DNA from: Eucommia ulmoides | Taxonomy: Eukaryota > Streptophyta > Magnoliopsida > Garryales > Eucommiaceae | DNA length: 64,000 bases | Assembly (NCBI GenBank): GCA_016647705.1 | Contig: CM028335.1 | Coordinates: forward strand, 38,508,712 to 38,572,711 | Direction of reading: 5' to 3' | Shown here: positions 11,082-23,372 of the stretch, piece after piece | Position numbering within the stretch: the stretch's first letter is position 1 | Layout: each line of letters begins with the position of its first letter | Program-made: the position numbers and the translations under genes | Notes under the pieces: generated by a model | What the model was told of the DNA's origin: nothing | Databases searched by the model: none | What the model saw: only the letters and a program-made list of their open reading frames with translations

Positions 11082-14000
11082 GTATGTTCTAGTAGTCCTG
11101 GGTGGTGGGCTCCAGTGTCCTGGGTGGTGGACTTATATATCATTTATATTGTTAACTTCAAAAATAATTGTCGAACATTACTTTGTTTGTTGTGGTTGTA
11201 TTGGTTATTGTCTTGTTTGGTGTTGGTTATATTTGATAGTGTTATTTAGGTAACATGTACTTTGAGAATGTTGAATAAATAGAGGGAATTTTGTCAATTT
11301 TTTTGTGTGAACGTCATTTTAATATTTATGTTGTTTATGTTGTGTTTTTGATGTTTCTGTTTCTGTATACGTACATGTGTTTCTTTTTTCACTAATTGGG
11401 CATTTGATGTTTGTTTTACTCTTCCAAGGGATTTCGGAGATTATTAGTTTAAATGATTGATTTACGTCAGATTAGGAATTCAATTTAATAGTATTTCATT
11501 GATGTATTTTTATTTTTTTTAGTATTTTTTTAGGATATTAGATTTACGTTTTCAATTATTTGTATATATTTTCATTTGGATTTTTGCTTGGTGATTAATA
11601 CTAAAATTTATCTTATTTCATTGAGATTATCTTAAAAATGTTTAGCGGTTAAATCGTTAATTGTCAACAAATATAAAATTACGGCATTTAAATTTGGCGC
11701 AATACAAAATCTAGGTTAGCCGCTAAATATTTTATATATTTAGCGGCTAAATTATTTTTTTTTTCACTACATGTAAAAATAAATATTTAATATTTTTATT
11801 TATTTTGAGTGGCAATTAAATTTGCGGCTATACGAAGTTTAAATAGCCGCTAAATATTTTATATTAGCGGCTAAATCGTCATTTTTCGCTAAATATATAA
11901 ACAAATATTTAATATTTATTCATTTATTTATTTTTAATGGCACTTAAATTTACCGCAATATAAAATTTAAATAGTCACTAAATCTTTTGTATTTAGCGGC
12001 TAAATTTTAGCGGCAATTATAAATTAGTCTCTATAACCTATAGCGACTATAGTATTAGTGGAAGTTGTATAAATTGTCGCTAAAACTTTTAGTGGCTAAA
12101 AAATAAGTTTTTGGAGGCTAACAGAATTGCCGCTAAAACCCGTTTTTGTTGTAGTGTACATTTAATACTTCTTATCTAATTGATTTGCAATTGAGAATTA
12201 ATTTGGAGAATTAATTGAATATTTTAAAAGCCATATTTAATTGAATTGGACCAGGATTAAATGGTAGTGATATATGGGGTCTATATGTGTATTTACTTGG
12301 CATATCTTAAGGGAACTAGCCGTTAGAGGGCCTGTTTCAAATCAGCTTAAATATACCTACGTTTTTCACATATCAATATGATATATTTATTAAGAACTTT
12401 TAGTTTGTGAGCTTTCTCAGAAATATTATTTTGAGATTATATCGAGAGATCAATTGTGAGTTCAATTGTTTGATAAGTTCTTGAGTTAAAGACCTAAGTG
12501 TTTTAGTGTTACCGATTAAAGCTGTCTAGCGATTCAATTTTCATTACTTTAGTGGTATCCTGGTGAGATCTTTGCAAGTTTTTATTCTTAATTATGAAGC
12601 TAAATTATTATTGATTGCTTGGTTGAAATATCTTTTGTGAAATCATTTTTGAACTTTAGAAGCATAAAAAATTCTTTTAAAACGATTTTTGTTATAATCT
12701 AATTACGTGCTCAATTTTGTGCTACCCACATCTAATATAATTAGATATTGTATTCCTCACGTAAATTCTATTACTAGTAATTATCAGGACATTAATTAAG
12801 TTTAAATTGATTTGAGGTGGTACAAGCTCTGAGTGAGAAGAAACTTATCGATTTTTGTAATTTGTAAGTTTGTGCGGATTAGATATTATTGGAAGTATCT
12901 AGTCAGGGGTAGCAAGGGTTTTGATATCTTCCGATAAAGAGATTGAGGTCTAATATTTACCTATTGTGTAAAAATGTTAGATTACTCTTTTTCCTTGAAA
13001 AGAGTTGGGCTTGATTCCTCCTTATTAGAATTAATTATGAGTGAATTGTAACAGTTCCATCCTTACTGGTGAAAAAGTTACTTGGAGTGTTTTGTGAAGT
13101 TTGATCCTTAACCTGTGAAATGATTAGGTTAGTCTTGAGCTTGGTAAAAAGATAAGGCTATTCCTGCGTCTGGGAAAAGAATTAGGTGGTGATTCCTCCT
13201 TAGTAGAATTAGGTTAGTCTTTAGCCTGAAAAAGATAAGGTTTTTCCTTAGCCTATGAAAAGGGTATTGTAAAGGTTGATTTTGAACCTATGAAAAGAAT
13301 CATTGTGTAAAGGTTTGGTACCTACCTGTTAAAGGGATCAAGTGGTTTAGTGAGTGCGAATCTACGCGGGGCTCGGAGGGCTAGATTAGCCAATAGTAGC
13401 TTGGTGAATCAGGATATATCCTTGTGTACTGCATTATTTTACATTATTTATATTTTTATTTTTTAGGTGTGCACCTAGAATTAAATAACACTTATCCGCT
13501 GTGTTATAAAGATAAATAATTAATTTAGGATTAAATTAATTATTTAATTATTTAAGTGTTGAATGATAAGAATTTGATTAAATTTTTATAACTATCCAAT
13601 TCATCCTCTCTCTTGGTTAGTTTATTGGGCCAGCATTGAATTTGGAAACCAGTGAGTGAAAATATCCAAGTAGATGAGCTTTAGTGAAAATATATGTTGT
13701 CTAATTAGTTGAACTTACAGATTGTAGACAAATAGTATTCTTGAGAATGTGAGGATGGATGAAGTGGCAATTAGTCTCGATGTATTTTGTACGCTCATGA
13801 AATACATCATTATGAGTGATTTGCATAGCACTCCTATTGTCACTGTGTAAAACAGTGGCAGTAGGACAAGAGATTCCAATGTCAGTGAGAAGCCACCAAA
13901 GTCAAAGTAGTCTTTGTGTTGCATCAGACATGACATGATAAGCTTCAGTGCTAAAACAAGAAACCACATTTTGTTTCTTACTGTACCAAGAAATAAAAGA

Positions 14001-15149
14001 GTTACCCAAGAAGAAACAGTAACAAGTGGTTGATCGTCGATCAGTGGGATCTCCAACCCATTTGGCATCAGAATAAGCCTGTAAAATATAAGTAAACTGG
14101 GATAAAAAATTAAGTCTGTGAAATAAGGTACCCTTGACATACCGAATGATGAGTGATTTGAGGAGCAGACAAGAACTGGCTGATTTGATGAACAACATAG
14201 GCAATGTCTAGCCGAGTGATAATGAAGTATGCCAGATTTTCAACTAGTTGGCGATATAGAGACATCCGGAAGAGGTGAACCATCTAGTGGAGTGAGTCTG
14301 ATATTTGGCTCCAGAAGAGTAGTGGCAATGCTGGAGTCAGTAATGACAATCTTGGAAAGAAGATCCGAGGCATATTTGGCTTGAGAGAGAAAATATCCAT
14401 CCGAATCGGATAAGACTTTGAGGCCAAGAAAATAGGTGAGCACGTCATCTTTCATCTCGAATTGTCCACTAATAAACTTTTCGAGTTTAGAGATACTGAG
14501 CAGATCATCCCCAGTAATAATCATGTCATCCATATATAATAAAAGAAAAATAATACCTGTTACGACCCGTCCCGGACACCCGTCATCCCAGGACCAGCAT
14601 GACGACAACATGACATCACCTATTACATTTAAATCTTCTTATACATTACAAAATTTCATAAATTACTATACAATTCACTATACAACATGTACATAATCTT
14701 TCTCTTTCATATTGTTCTCCTCTGACAGCTCAACTCAAATTATTTCCAGATGACTCCATCTAATGCCAGTAGGGGACCGTCTCCTAAAAGATTCACCTGC
14801 GAGTGTACTGCCTTCTTAGTAAAAACTATTTTTAACATAATAATAATACATTCTAAATAATATAACCTTTAAATGGATCAAGCGTAAATATATATATCCA
14901 CCACACAGTTGGTAAAATCTCTAGTAACATAAACGGTGAAAGTAAAACAGTATAAATAAGTTCCAAACACCATAATCAATAATATAATCACCCAATATAA
15001 ATATAAAACACCCCAACTCAAACACACATCTCAATCCCATACCCACCGACTAAGCCATAGTGATCGTTTTAACCTCACGATCGAGAGTTGCAACGGTACC
15101 GTAACCATCCGTAGAATATGCCTTCCTAGCGGACCTAACTGCGCAGATC

Positions 15150-15390
15150 ACCGCCTACCGGACGTCTCTGGAGGCCATAATATAAATCACCACATAATGT
15201 CAATCACCATAATAAATATCCATTTACCGGACCACCCTCCGGACAAACCATAATATGAATCACCACCTGCCGGACCACCCTCCGGACAGGACATCATAAA
15301 CTATGGCATAGTCGACTCAATAATATCATCACCAAAACACAAATCAATACCCATCTGCCAGACCACCCTCTGGACAGACCAACCCGCAAT
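15150..15390. repeat. Short direct repeats in the solo LTR
   Basis: The motif GGACCACCCTCCGGACA recurs near 15229, 15271 and 15360 (with one or two changes), and a related CGGACGTCTCTGGAGG lies near 15160. The copies are separated by AT-rich CACCATAATA-type spacers, giving a degenerate minisatellite with GTCCGGAGGG-type hairpin potential. Confidence 0.55.
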
Positions 15391-16939
15391 ATCTTCAAAA
15401 CAATAATGTCATCGTAAAACTACCAATAAAAATCACCATTCTGCCCAAACAAATAATCACCACCAAAACCAATAGATTATTTATAAAGTCTTTCTTTTTA
15501 AAATCCCAACCAATTTGATGGAAGATCCATTTTACCAACTCACCCATAACTGGCTTAATCCATATCATTTATAAAAGCATATGATTTAAAATATAACCAT
15601 TTTCCTATCATATATAGATAAAAATATAGTTTGGCAAGAAGACAGTACACTCACCTGATATTCTGGCCTCAAAAGCTCCACCAACTATCCGCTACCTGAA
15701 CTTTCGATAATTGCGAATCTATTTGCAACAAGGCCTAAATTAATATTATAGAGAAAAATAACTTAATCGTGCAATACAAGCCCTACGTTCATTAATTTTC
15801 CGTTCCCCACGTTTTGATATACGAAGATGTTATTTGACTAGTTTAGTGTTGTTAAAATTTACGATCTACACCTAATTCATATAAATGATCTCAGGATTTA
15901 TTATTTTCATTTTATTATTCTAAGGTTAGAAAACTAAATTTAGAATTCACAAAATATATTAGAAAGGTTACCCGTTCCGAACCGATCGTGGATTTCCCTA
16001 AACTTTCAGGTATTTTTGATTTCGCTCCCCATCGCCTAAGCGACGACCCACCGCCTAGGCGAACGAGTTCCTCTTCTGCTCTAAATTGGTACGGACACTT
16101 CATCGCTTAGGCCATCGATATCTCATTCTGCACACTGATCTACCACTGCCTAGGCGAACTTTCCACCGCCTAAGCAAACGCTCCTCCTCCCTTCTGTTCT
16201 GTTTTGTCAATTTTGTAGCTGACCACTCTTTCTCTCCTCACTAACTCCAGCAGTCACCACCACCAATTGCAACGATCAGCCACACATACACACCAAAAAC
16301 ACACATACACATACAGCAGCTCACGCACGCACCAAGAACAACTGATTCGGAACACACACACACACACGTTCAATCAAATACACACACATACACCTCGCCA
16401 CACATACAGACAAACAGACACATGCACACAGTCACACAATACACACATTCACACTGTCAACGAGCAACAATGAGCACACCTAGACACCATCACACGCCCA
16501 GCTGGCCAACGCTCTCTCTCACTAACTCTCACCGCCAGCCACCCTGCACCGGTCGCAAATACCCACAACTGACCGACGATGACGAACAGAAGACAGAACA
16601 CCCGCACACATACACACCATTGTCGTTGGAACATACACACATGCCGTCATACCCTACCACAGCCAGCCGACCAACGACACCACACTCAACCAAAGATTAG
16701 AACACACACCGAAACCCCACACTCTGGACGAACAACACCGCCCACACTGACGACACTGAACCGCATGCTCCGATCACTCCCTCACACCCACTGTCTGAAC
16801 CCGCTTCGCCAGCGATGAGACACCCACGCCGGAGAGCTCACGACGAACGGAACCCACCACCTCGATCCTCTCTCTCTTCTATTTTCTGTTTTCTTCCTTT
16901 CTCTCTCTTCCTTTTTGGACCCTTCTTCCTGTTTTTCTT

Positions 16940-16940
<1 letters not shown>

Positions 16941-16971
<31 letters not shown>

Positions 16972-16976
16972 CACAC
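16941..16976. repeat. Compound GT/TA/CA microsatellite
   Basis: A run of GT dinucleotides passes into TA and then CA repeats, making a perfect palindrome-prone compound microsatellite inside the solo LTR. Confidence 0.9.
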
Positions 16977-19660
16977 CCAAGTGTATGTGCTCACCGGCCG
17001 GACAAGAGCCATACCTCCCTCTTATCATTTTTACCCACTCCATTTCTTTCTCTCTCTCTATATATATATAAGATATTTTTGTAATATTACACAAACCTCC
17101 CCTTTTATTATGTTGTGGTAGCAATTAAACCCAAATCTATGTCTTAATGTTTATAAAAATTTTAATACAACCCCTTAAAATTTTAATTCACATAATTAAT
17201 ATCGTAGTCCCCTCGATATTTTCAAAATATTTTTAAAACGCGACTTAAATTATTCGTATATAACAAATCAGGGTCTTACAATACCATTGTTAGTATGGCG
17301 AATAAATAAGGATAAATCATGAGTAGTGGATGTGAACCCAAACTGATGGTTGTGCTGAATTTTGTGAACTAGGCACGTGGAGCTTGTTTCAAACTATATA
17401 AGGCATGATAAAGGTGATAAACTTTATTTCAAAAAGCAACTAGGCCAGGAGGGGGTATGCATATAAAATTCCTCAAGAAGATTGCCATAAAGAAATGCAT
17501 TTTTGATATATCCGAAAGAGAGTCCATTTTCAAATGGTAATGACAACAAGAAGAGTACGGAAAAATGTGAGTCTCACCACTGGAGAAAATATCTCTTTCT
17601 AGTTAATTTCATATTCCTGAGCAAATCCCTTGGAAACAAGTTGGGCTTTCTATCGTTTAACAGAACCATCATAAAGAATTTTGATCTTAAACATCCATTT
17701 GAACCAATGAGACTTTTCCTAGGAGAAAGATCAATAATATCCTAGGTGTGAGGTTTGGCGAGGGCCTAAAGTTCTTCGTTAATTACTTTCTGCCAAAGAG
17801 GATTAGTACTAGCCTCCTTATAGGATTGAGGCTCATGCAAATGAAGTATAGTAGAAAAGCAATGATAATCAATGAGATAAGGTGGTCAATGAGTTACCCT
17901 GGTAAAGCGGCATGAGTGATCTAGAGCATGGGTCTCAGAGGCAGTCAATACAGAATCATTGGTCATAGAAGAAGTCTTAGGCATGGTCGATAGAGTTCGA
18001 GAGGTGAGATCTAGGTTCAGCTGCTGGTTTTGGAGTGGACTCAACGTATGGTGCAAGACTAGGCTCAAATGACTCAATAGATGGATCAATAAAGAATCTG
18101 GAGTTAGTGATGGTTGACATGTCAAATGACAATAAAGAAGAAAACATTTGATGTTCCTAAAAAATGACATGACGATAGATACAAAAAGTTTTTAAAATGG
18201 GATCCTAGCACCGATACCCTTTTATGTTCAATTCCATATCCTAGAAAATAACACAGGTGAGCCCTTGGTTCTAGTTTATTGTATTTATGTGGTTTGAGAA
18301 GAACAAAACAAGTGCAATCAAAGATTCTGAGTTCAAAGTAATCGGAAGGTTTAACAAAAAGATGCTCAAATGGAGATTGGTACTGAATTGTAGTGGAAGA
18401 GATAGAGTTTATTTTGTATATAGCGATGAAGGCAACATCACCCCAAAAATGCTTAGGACATGATGAAGAAATGAGAAGAGCACGAACTGTGTTATTCGGC
18501 TCGTCCATTTTGTTGGGATGTACTAGGACACATGCAATGGGAGAGCATGTCATTTTTACAAAGCAGGTTGAGAAAGGCATGATCCTTGTATTCCACTGCA
18601 TTATTTGAGTGAAAATTTTTTATATTTCTAGAAAATTGAGTTTGAACCATAGAGAAAAACTCAAAATATATTTGGAATAGTTCGGATCGACGGTTCTTAA
18701 GAAACAACCATGTATATAGAGAATAGTCATCCACAAAAATAATAAAGTAATGACAACCACCCATCGAGGCCTGAAGAGAAGGCCCTCAAACATTAGAAAG
18801 AATTAGATTAAATGATGCAAGGGAAATAGATTGTCTCTCATTGAAAGATAGGGATAGTTGTTTTGCAAGTTGGTAATGGATACATTTGAAGGATTCATGT
18901 TGAACTGAACTTAACTAACCGCTAGAGATAAGCGATTTGAGTCAGTTAGATGAAGTGTGGCCTAACCAAGAATGCCAAATTTGGGATGGTAATAGCAACA
19001 ATGGTGGCTGTGGAGATAAGGACAATGATGAGGAGGATGACAGTGGTAGTGGTGGTAAGGTTGCACAGATTGATAAAGGGACATGTGGTTGTGGTGGTAG
19101 TGGGGTTTGAGATGGAAAGTGCAAACTGCTAAGTTCAAATAGGCGTTCAACTTTATGACCAATCCCAAGGGTTACTTCTATCTGAGGATCTTGCACACAA
19201 CAACTACTATTAGAAAATATGACTTTAAATCTCAATTCACAAAGTTTTCTAATAGACAAGTGATTTAAGGTGAGTTTCAGAATCAAATACGTGTCAAGAA
19301 TAAAAAGATGGTAAGAAGAAACCTAACCGATATGAGTAAAATGCATTTTAGAACCATCAGTGGTATGAATACTAGGGGTATTCATAGTGGATAGTTTGAT
19401 TGATAAAATATTGGGATCAGATGTCATATGATTACAACAGGCTGAATCAAATAATCAAAAAAAGTTACATGTAGTAATTGAGAGAGCAAGGAAAAGGTTT
19501 GTACCAATGGAAGAGTAAATACATAACTGCAATAGACATTATAATAGAAGTGGAGATAGAATCTGAACCCTCTTTGACATTGAGAATGATCGAAGAAGTG
19601 CAACGCGTAAACATCGTTGTTAAATCAAATCAACAATATACAATAAAGTATATTGTATGA

Positions 19661-20518
19661 TATGAATATAGATAAATTACATGGATGGATTCAAATTGCT
19701 GAAACTTTCCAGGAACCCATCTATACTCATGAAAAATCGATTGAGAACCCCTTGAACTAATTATATCGCCGTGATGAACCGAATGAACAATATAAAGAGA
19801 CCTATACTATATGATCCGAATTTGATTAAACAGAGGCTACAGATGGATTCTGAATGTTGAATTTAGTTAGGAACTGGTATTAGAACTTTAAGAACCGATA
19901 AAAAAAATGAGTGAACCAGTATTGAAACCATACGAATATAAAGGGAAGTATATTTTGAGAGGCTTAAATCACAAAACAAAAGCCGAAAACAAAATCAGAA
20001 CTTCCAAAAACCTTAGGAACCATTCCAAGTTTGTAGAAAATTGGTCTAAAAATACCTAAACCACCTAGTAGAAGGTTCCCTTTTGTGAACTGATGATGTG
20101 GCGGTCATCGGAAGTCAAAGCTGACGTGGTAGTGACCTAGATATGAGGTGGCACTAACATGGAAAAGTCAATGCTGATGTGGCTGGAGTCAATGGTGACA
20201 TGGAAAACTGAAGCTAACATGTTAATGACTTGGCAGCAGTTCCTGCTCACATGGCACTAAGGTATCAGATAACTTGGCATGGCCAATTGTTGAGGTGTTA
20301 CAGTCAAATAGCTAATGTGGTGCTGACATAAGCTGAATTGGCGGTGACTTGTTGCTGACTATACGATGACATGGCAACAACATGGCAATGAATGAAAGAT
20401 GGCAAGTGGATTTGATGCATAGGGTTGTAATTACGGTTTTAGGGCACGTGTGAGGACTCATTTGGATGATCTTTCTTGTGTTAGAATCGCCTCGTCGAGA
20501 CAGTTCCAATAATGTCTT
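19661..20518. repeat. Spacer with a degenerate GACATGGC-type minisatellite
   Basis: From about 20090 to 20410 the sequence is an irregular tandem array built on TGACATGGCA/TGATGTGGCTG units (more than a dozen partial copies, unit about 12-25 bases). The remaining bases show no gene. It lies directly upstream, in the element's sense, of the copia protease region and may be its leader or gag linker. Confidence 0.4.
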
Positions 20519-20676
20519 TAGAATCTTCAATCTCTTAATGTATATCTTTGCAACCTTCACAATTTCTTCATGATGTTATCTTGATTTGAACTCTTTAAAC
20601 TGAAACACTCAATAAACTCATTAGTTTTATCAAAAATATCAACAGTTAATTGTCCATCAAAATCCTGCGATCAACA
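20519..20676 (-). repeat. Truncated 3' LTR of the SIRE-like element
   Basis: In minus sense it starts TGTTGATCGCAGG at 20676, just after an A-rich polypurine-like tract, and matches the first 160 or so bases of the 5' LTR (26399 downwards). It is cut off at about 20519 by unrelated sequence. Confidence 0.7.
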
Positions 20677-23372
20677 ATTTTCTATTTTTTTACGATGACA
20701 ACTAACTTTGATATTTTTTTAAAAATAAGAATGTAACCACGCTCCCCCTAAATCCGATGACAGGTTATTTAACTTTTTTAATCACAATCATGAAGAATAA
20801 TTTAAAAACTTATTAGATATTTAACAAAGCAAAAAATATGATTGAACAATTAAGATATTCAATAAAGTAACATGATCATATGAATAAAATTCTCCCCCTA
20901 TATCAATGCAATGCTTAGGCGAACAAATTCTAAACATTAACTAACTCGTTTAAGCTTAAACATGGTTTTCCCTTTATATCTTCCTTTTTTTTTATCAATC
21001 AATTCAACTCATTAAAGAATAATTAATAAACATCAGCATACTCTCCCCCTTTGTCATCTCAAAAAGTAGAGAAGGAGAACCAAAAACATAACTCTTATTA
21101 TACAATCTCCTCTTATATAATTATAGACAAACAAATTTATGCATAGGAGAATAAACTTAAGGCAATCATAACATTTCAACAATGTAGCATGAAATCATAT
21201 AAACTTAATTATTCAATATGCTTTATTCATGATACCGATTAATATCTTTCATGTAGATAGAATCAAGAAATATATAATCTTTAACACACTAGGATATGAA
21301 ACATTTCTCAATGATAATTTATGAAGCTATCAACATAAATATAATGCATACTTTAAACATAGGAGATGCATATTTATCTCATAAAATTTCAGTTCTCTTT
21401 AAGAATAATAATCATTAATAAAAACAGGAGATATTAGAAGTATATCAGCCACTTAATGCCTATAAATATATCCATGTGAAATGTATCAACTCAAAATACT
21501 AAGTACAGATTGATATGTCATGTATTCAAATGATCATATATGGTATCAAAAATAGATTAACACAATTTCACAAAAGGATACCAACCATAATATGCTTAGT
21601 TTCATACAATATGCCAGTCAAATAAGATCATGCTAAAACTGATTTTATCAAATATTTGATATAAGAGATAACTCAGGTTTAATCAATGAATCAGTATTAA
21701 CTAACAATAAAATTTCATGTGAGCATATAATCAAGGTCATGAACAATCCAAATCAAATAAATCATTTAATTATCCTTAATATACGATATCATGCATTTTA
21801 ATAAATCAAGATGCATAAAAAATCAGCTCAATCCAACTTATTTGTATAAAAGTATATAACATGAATAACAACACATTATACAAATAATCTTACTAAAATG
21901 CATATGCAACAATTTATTAACACTACTTAATGGGAGCTTAAACACTTAAATCATTTTTTAAATCACGTAACATGTTTTTCAAACATATGATCACTACTTG
22001 ATATAAGCATATAAAAACATGCTAATACACTTTAACTAAATGTGATTCTCAGAATCACCTTGCACTGTTTCTAAGACAACAAGTAACACATCATTTAAAA
22101 TAAATCTTAGAAACTATTTTCAACTTACTTATTTAATAAGTAGGACACCTCCCTCTTTAAAAAATTTAATGAATTTAAAATGCGGAGGGTAAAGAGTACT
22201 TCTTATGTCTTTAGTGACGATTTTACTTTTTACCTCATTTGTACCAACGATTGATCTAGGTACACAATTTCTCTTGGCTTGTCTATATCATCTATGCCTT
22301 TAATTAGTGTCATTTGATTCATCGATGATTCCCTTTGCACGTATCACTTGTGGCTTCCTGGTGATATCACATCTTGGCTTTGATACATCTTTTATATTTG
22401 CACATATCTCTTGTGGCTACTTTGCAACTTCACATCTTATCTTTGGTACATCTTTTCATTATGTATGTGTCGCTTGTGGATTCTTGGTGACTCTCTGTCT
22501 TGACTTTTATATAACTTTTTTGTTTGCTCCTTCCGGTTCAGTCCTGACATTATGTAACTCTGCACAAGACATTTCAATAGCTTTTTTTGTTACCCATTTC
22601 ATTTTGGATCCATACATGTTAGAAACAAACTTAGGGTTCTTGAACGGACATGATACTTTAAAATGTCTAACCCTATTGCAATAATAACTTCTCAAATTTG
22701 ATTGATTATCATAGATAGCATAAGATGTAAAACATTAATTAATTCTATCAATTGCAAAATTACAATTATTAACTAGTGGTGAAGGATGAGACAATGAAAT
22801 ATATTCACTTTCATAGATTGTTTTAAAACATGAAGAAACATTTTCAGAAGCTCTTACAACAGACTTGAGGTCAGATTTTGATTTTTCAAAATTTTTCTTA
22901 AGTAAATCGATTTTTAATTCAAGATCTGACCTTTACTTGGAAATCATGTCAAAATTATTTTTTTAAACTCTGTTTTCATTTTTAAGAAAATTCACTCTAG
23001 AGAGTAAATTATTAATTTAAAAAATGATGTCTGAAAACTCTTTTGTTTCATAATAATCATCCAAATGCACTTTAGATTTCCAAACACTTTTTCCTCCATT
23101 TTCAAACGAATCAATTTTTCTTTTTAAAATAAGTTTTCTTTGGCAAAAAGAAGTGTGAGATAAAACAATTTTTCCATGACAATATGGATATTTTCATTAT
23201 CATCATCTCCATCACTACCACTAGTACCACAAGAATCATAAACAATATTTTCATATACGAATCTATCACCATCAAAGAGGATACATAAAAAATATCATCC
23301 ATGGTGTGTGCATGTGACCGGTTTAGCTAGGATGTTAAGCCTAATCGAGCTAAAACCAGCTCTGGTACCAAC
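20677..23372 (-). mobile_element. SIRE-like copia internal region without pol
   Basis: In minus sense: primer binding site TGGTACCAGAGC (23359-23370, two bases from the LTR end), a gag-like stretch, a zinc-knuckle-like segment near 22650, then at about 22165 a direct change to AT-rich 3' non-coding sequence. That sequence carries several GGGGGAG runs (20745, 20895, 21045) and GATGACAAAGGGGGAG, the pattern I know from SIRE-type elements ahead of the 3' LTR. No protease, integrase or reverse transcriptase is present, so this copy is a deletion derivative and an old fossil. With the LTRs at 20519-20676 and 23373-26399 it forms one minus-strand element. Confidence 0.7.

Larger units (their letters stand above)
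7370..12156. mobile_element. Non-autonomous CACTA (En/Spm) transposon, 4787 bp
   Basis: The right end reads inward as CACTACAACAAAAA; the left end is CCCTACAACAAAAA, one mismatch from it. Both ends continue into GGCAATT after about 25 bases. The element is flanked by the direct 3 bp repeat TAC (7367-7369 and 12157-12159), and the undisrupted LTR copy near 24850 shows the empty site with a single TAC. Subterminal regions (7370-7520 and 11640-12156) carry many TTTAGCGGC/GCCGCTAAA motifs, the binding-site architecture of En/Spm elements. I see no transposase domain; the interior is AT-rich with possible small exons and several smaller repeats. Confidence 0.88.
6601..13635 (+). repeat. SIRE-like LTR split by a CACTA element
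   Basis: LTR sequence occupies 6601-7369 and 12157-13635 and is continuous across the CACTA insertion, as shown by alignment with the uninterrupted copy at 23373-26399. The first 220 or so bases of the LTR are missing at 6600. The end, GGCCAGCA at 13635, is not followed by a primer site. The palindrome cluster (motif like GATCGGTTAACCGACC) lies at about 6860-7190. Confidence 0.75.
14558..17280. repeat. Chromovirus-type solo LTR, 2723 bp
   Basis: Begins TGTTACGACCC and ends GGGTCTTACA. It is flanked by the perfect 5 bp direct repeat ATACC (14553-14557 and 17281-17285) inside the reverse transcriptase region of a copia fossil. Intact TG/CA ends, a duplicated target and no internal domain are the signature of an LTR-LTR recombination product. 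The TGT(T/C)ACGACCC start and GGGTCTTACA end are those I associate with Tekay/Del-type chromoviruses (recalled, not searched). It contains GGACCACCCTCCGGACA repeats (15150-15390), CCGCCTAGGCG repeats (16015-16190), CA-rich sequence (16270-16460) and a GT/TA/CA microsatellite. Confidence 0.82.
13690..19660 (-). mobile_element. Ty1/copia pol fossil, interrupted by a solo LTR
   Basis: On the minus strand, from high to low coordinates: an aspartic protease region near 19430, the GAG-pre-integrase segment near 18960-19100, the integrase core and C-terminal part near 18150-18780, reverse transcriptase with YMDDMIITGDD near 14500, and RNase H with the AYSDA and DRRSTT motifs near 14000-14100. A 2723 bp solo LTR at 14558-17280 is inserted in the reverse transcriptase region. 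LTRs of this copia are not identified. It is heavily broken (about ten or more breaks) and clearly older than the solo LTR inside it. Confidence 0.8.

Noticed and set aside
16267-16818. Open frames rich in His and Thr on the plus strand and their minus-strand counterparts
   Set aside because: They are translations of CACACA-type simple sequence in a solo LTR, in several overlapping frames.
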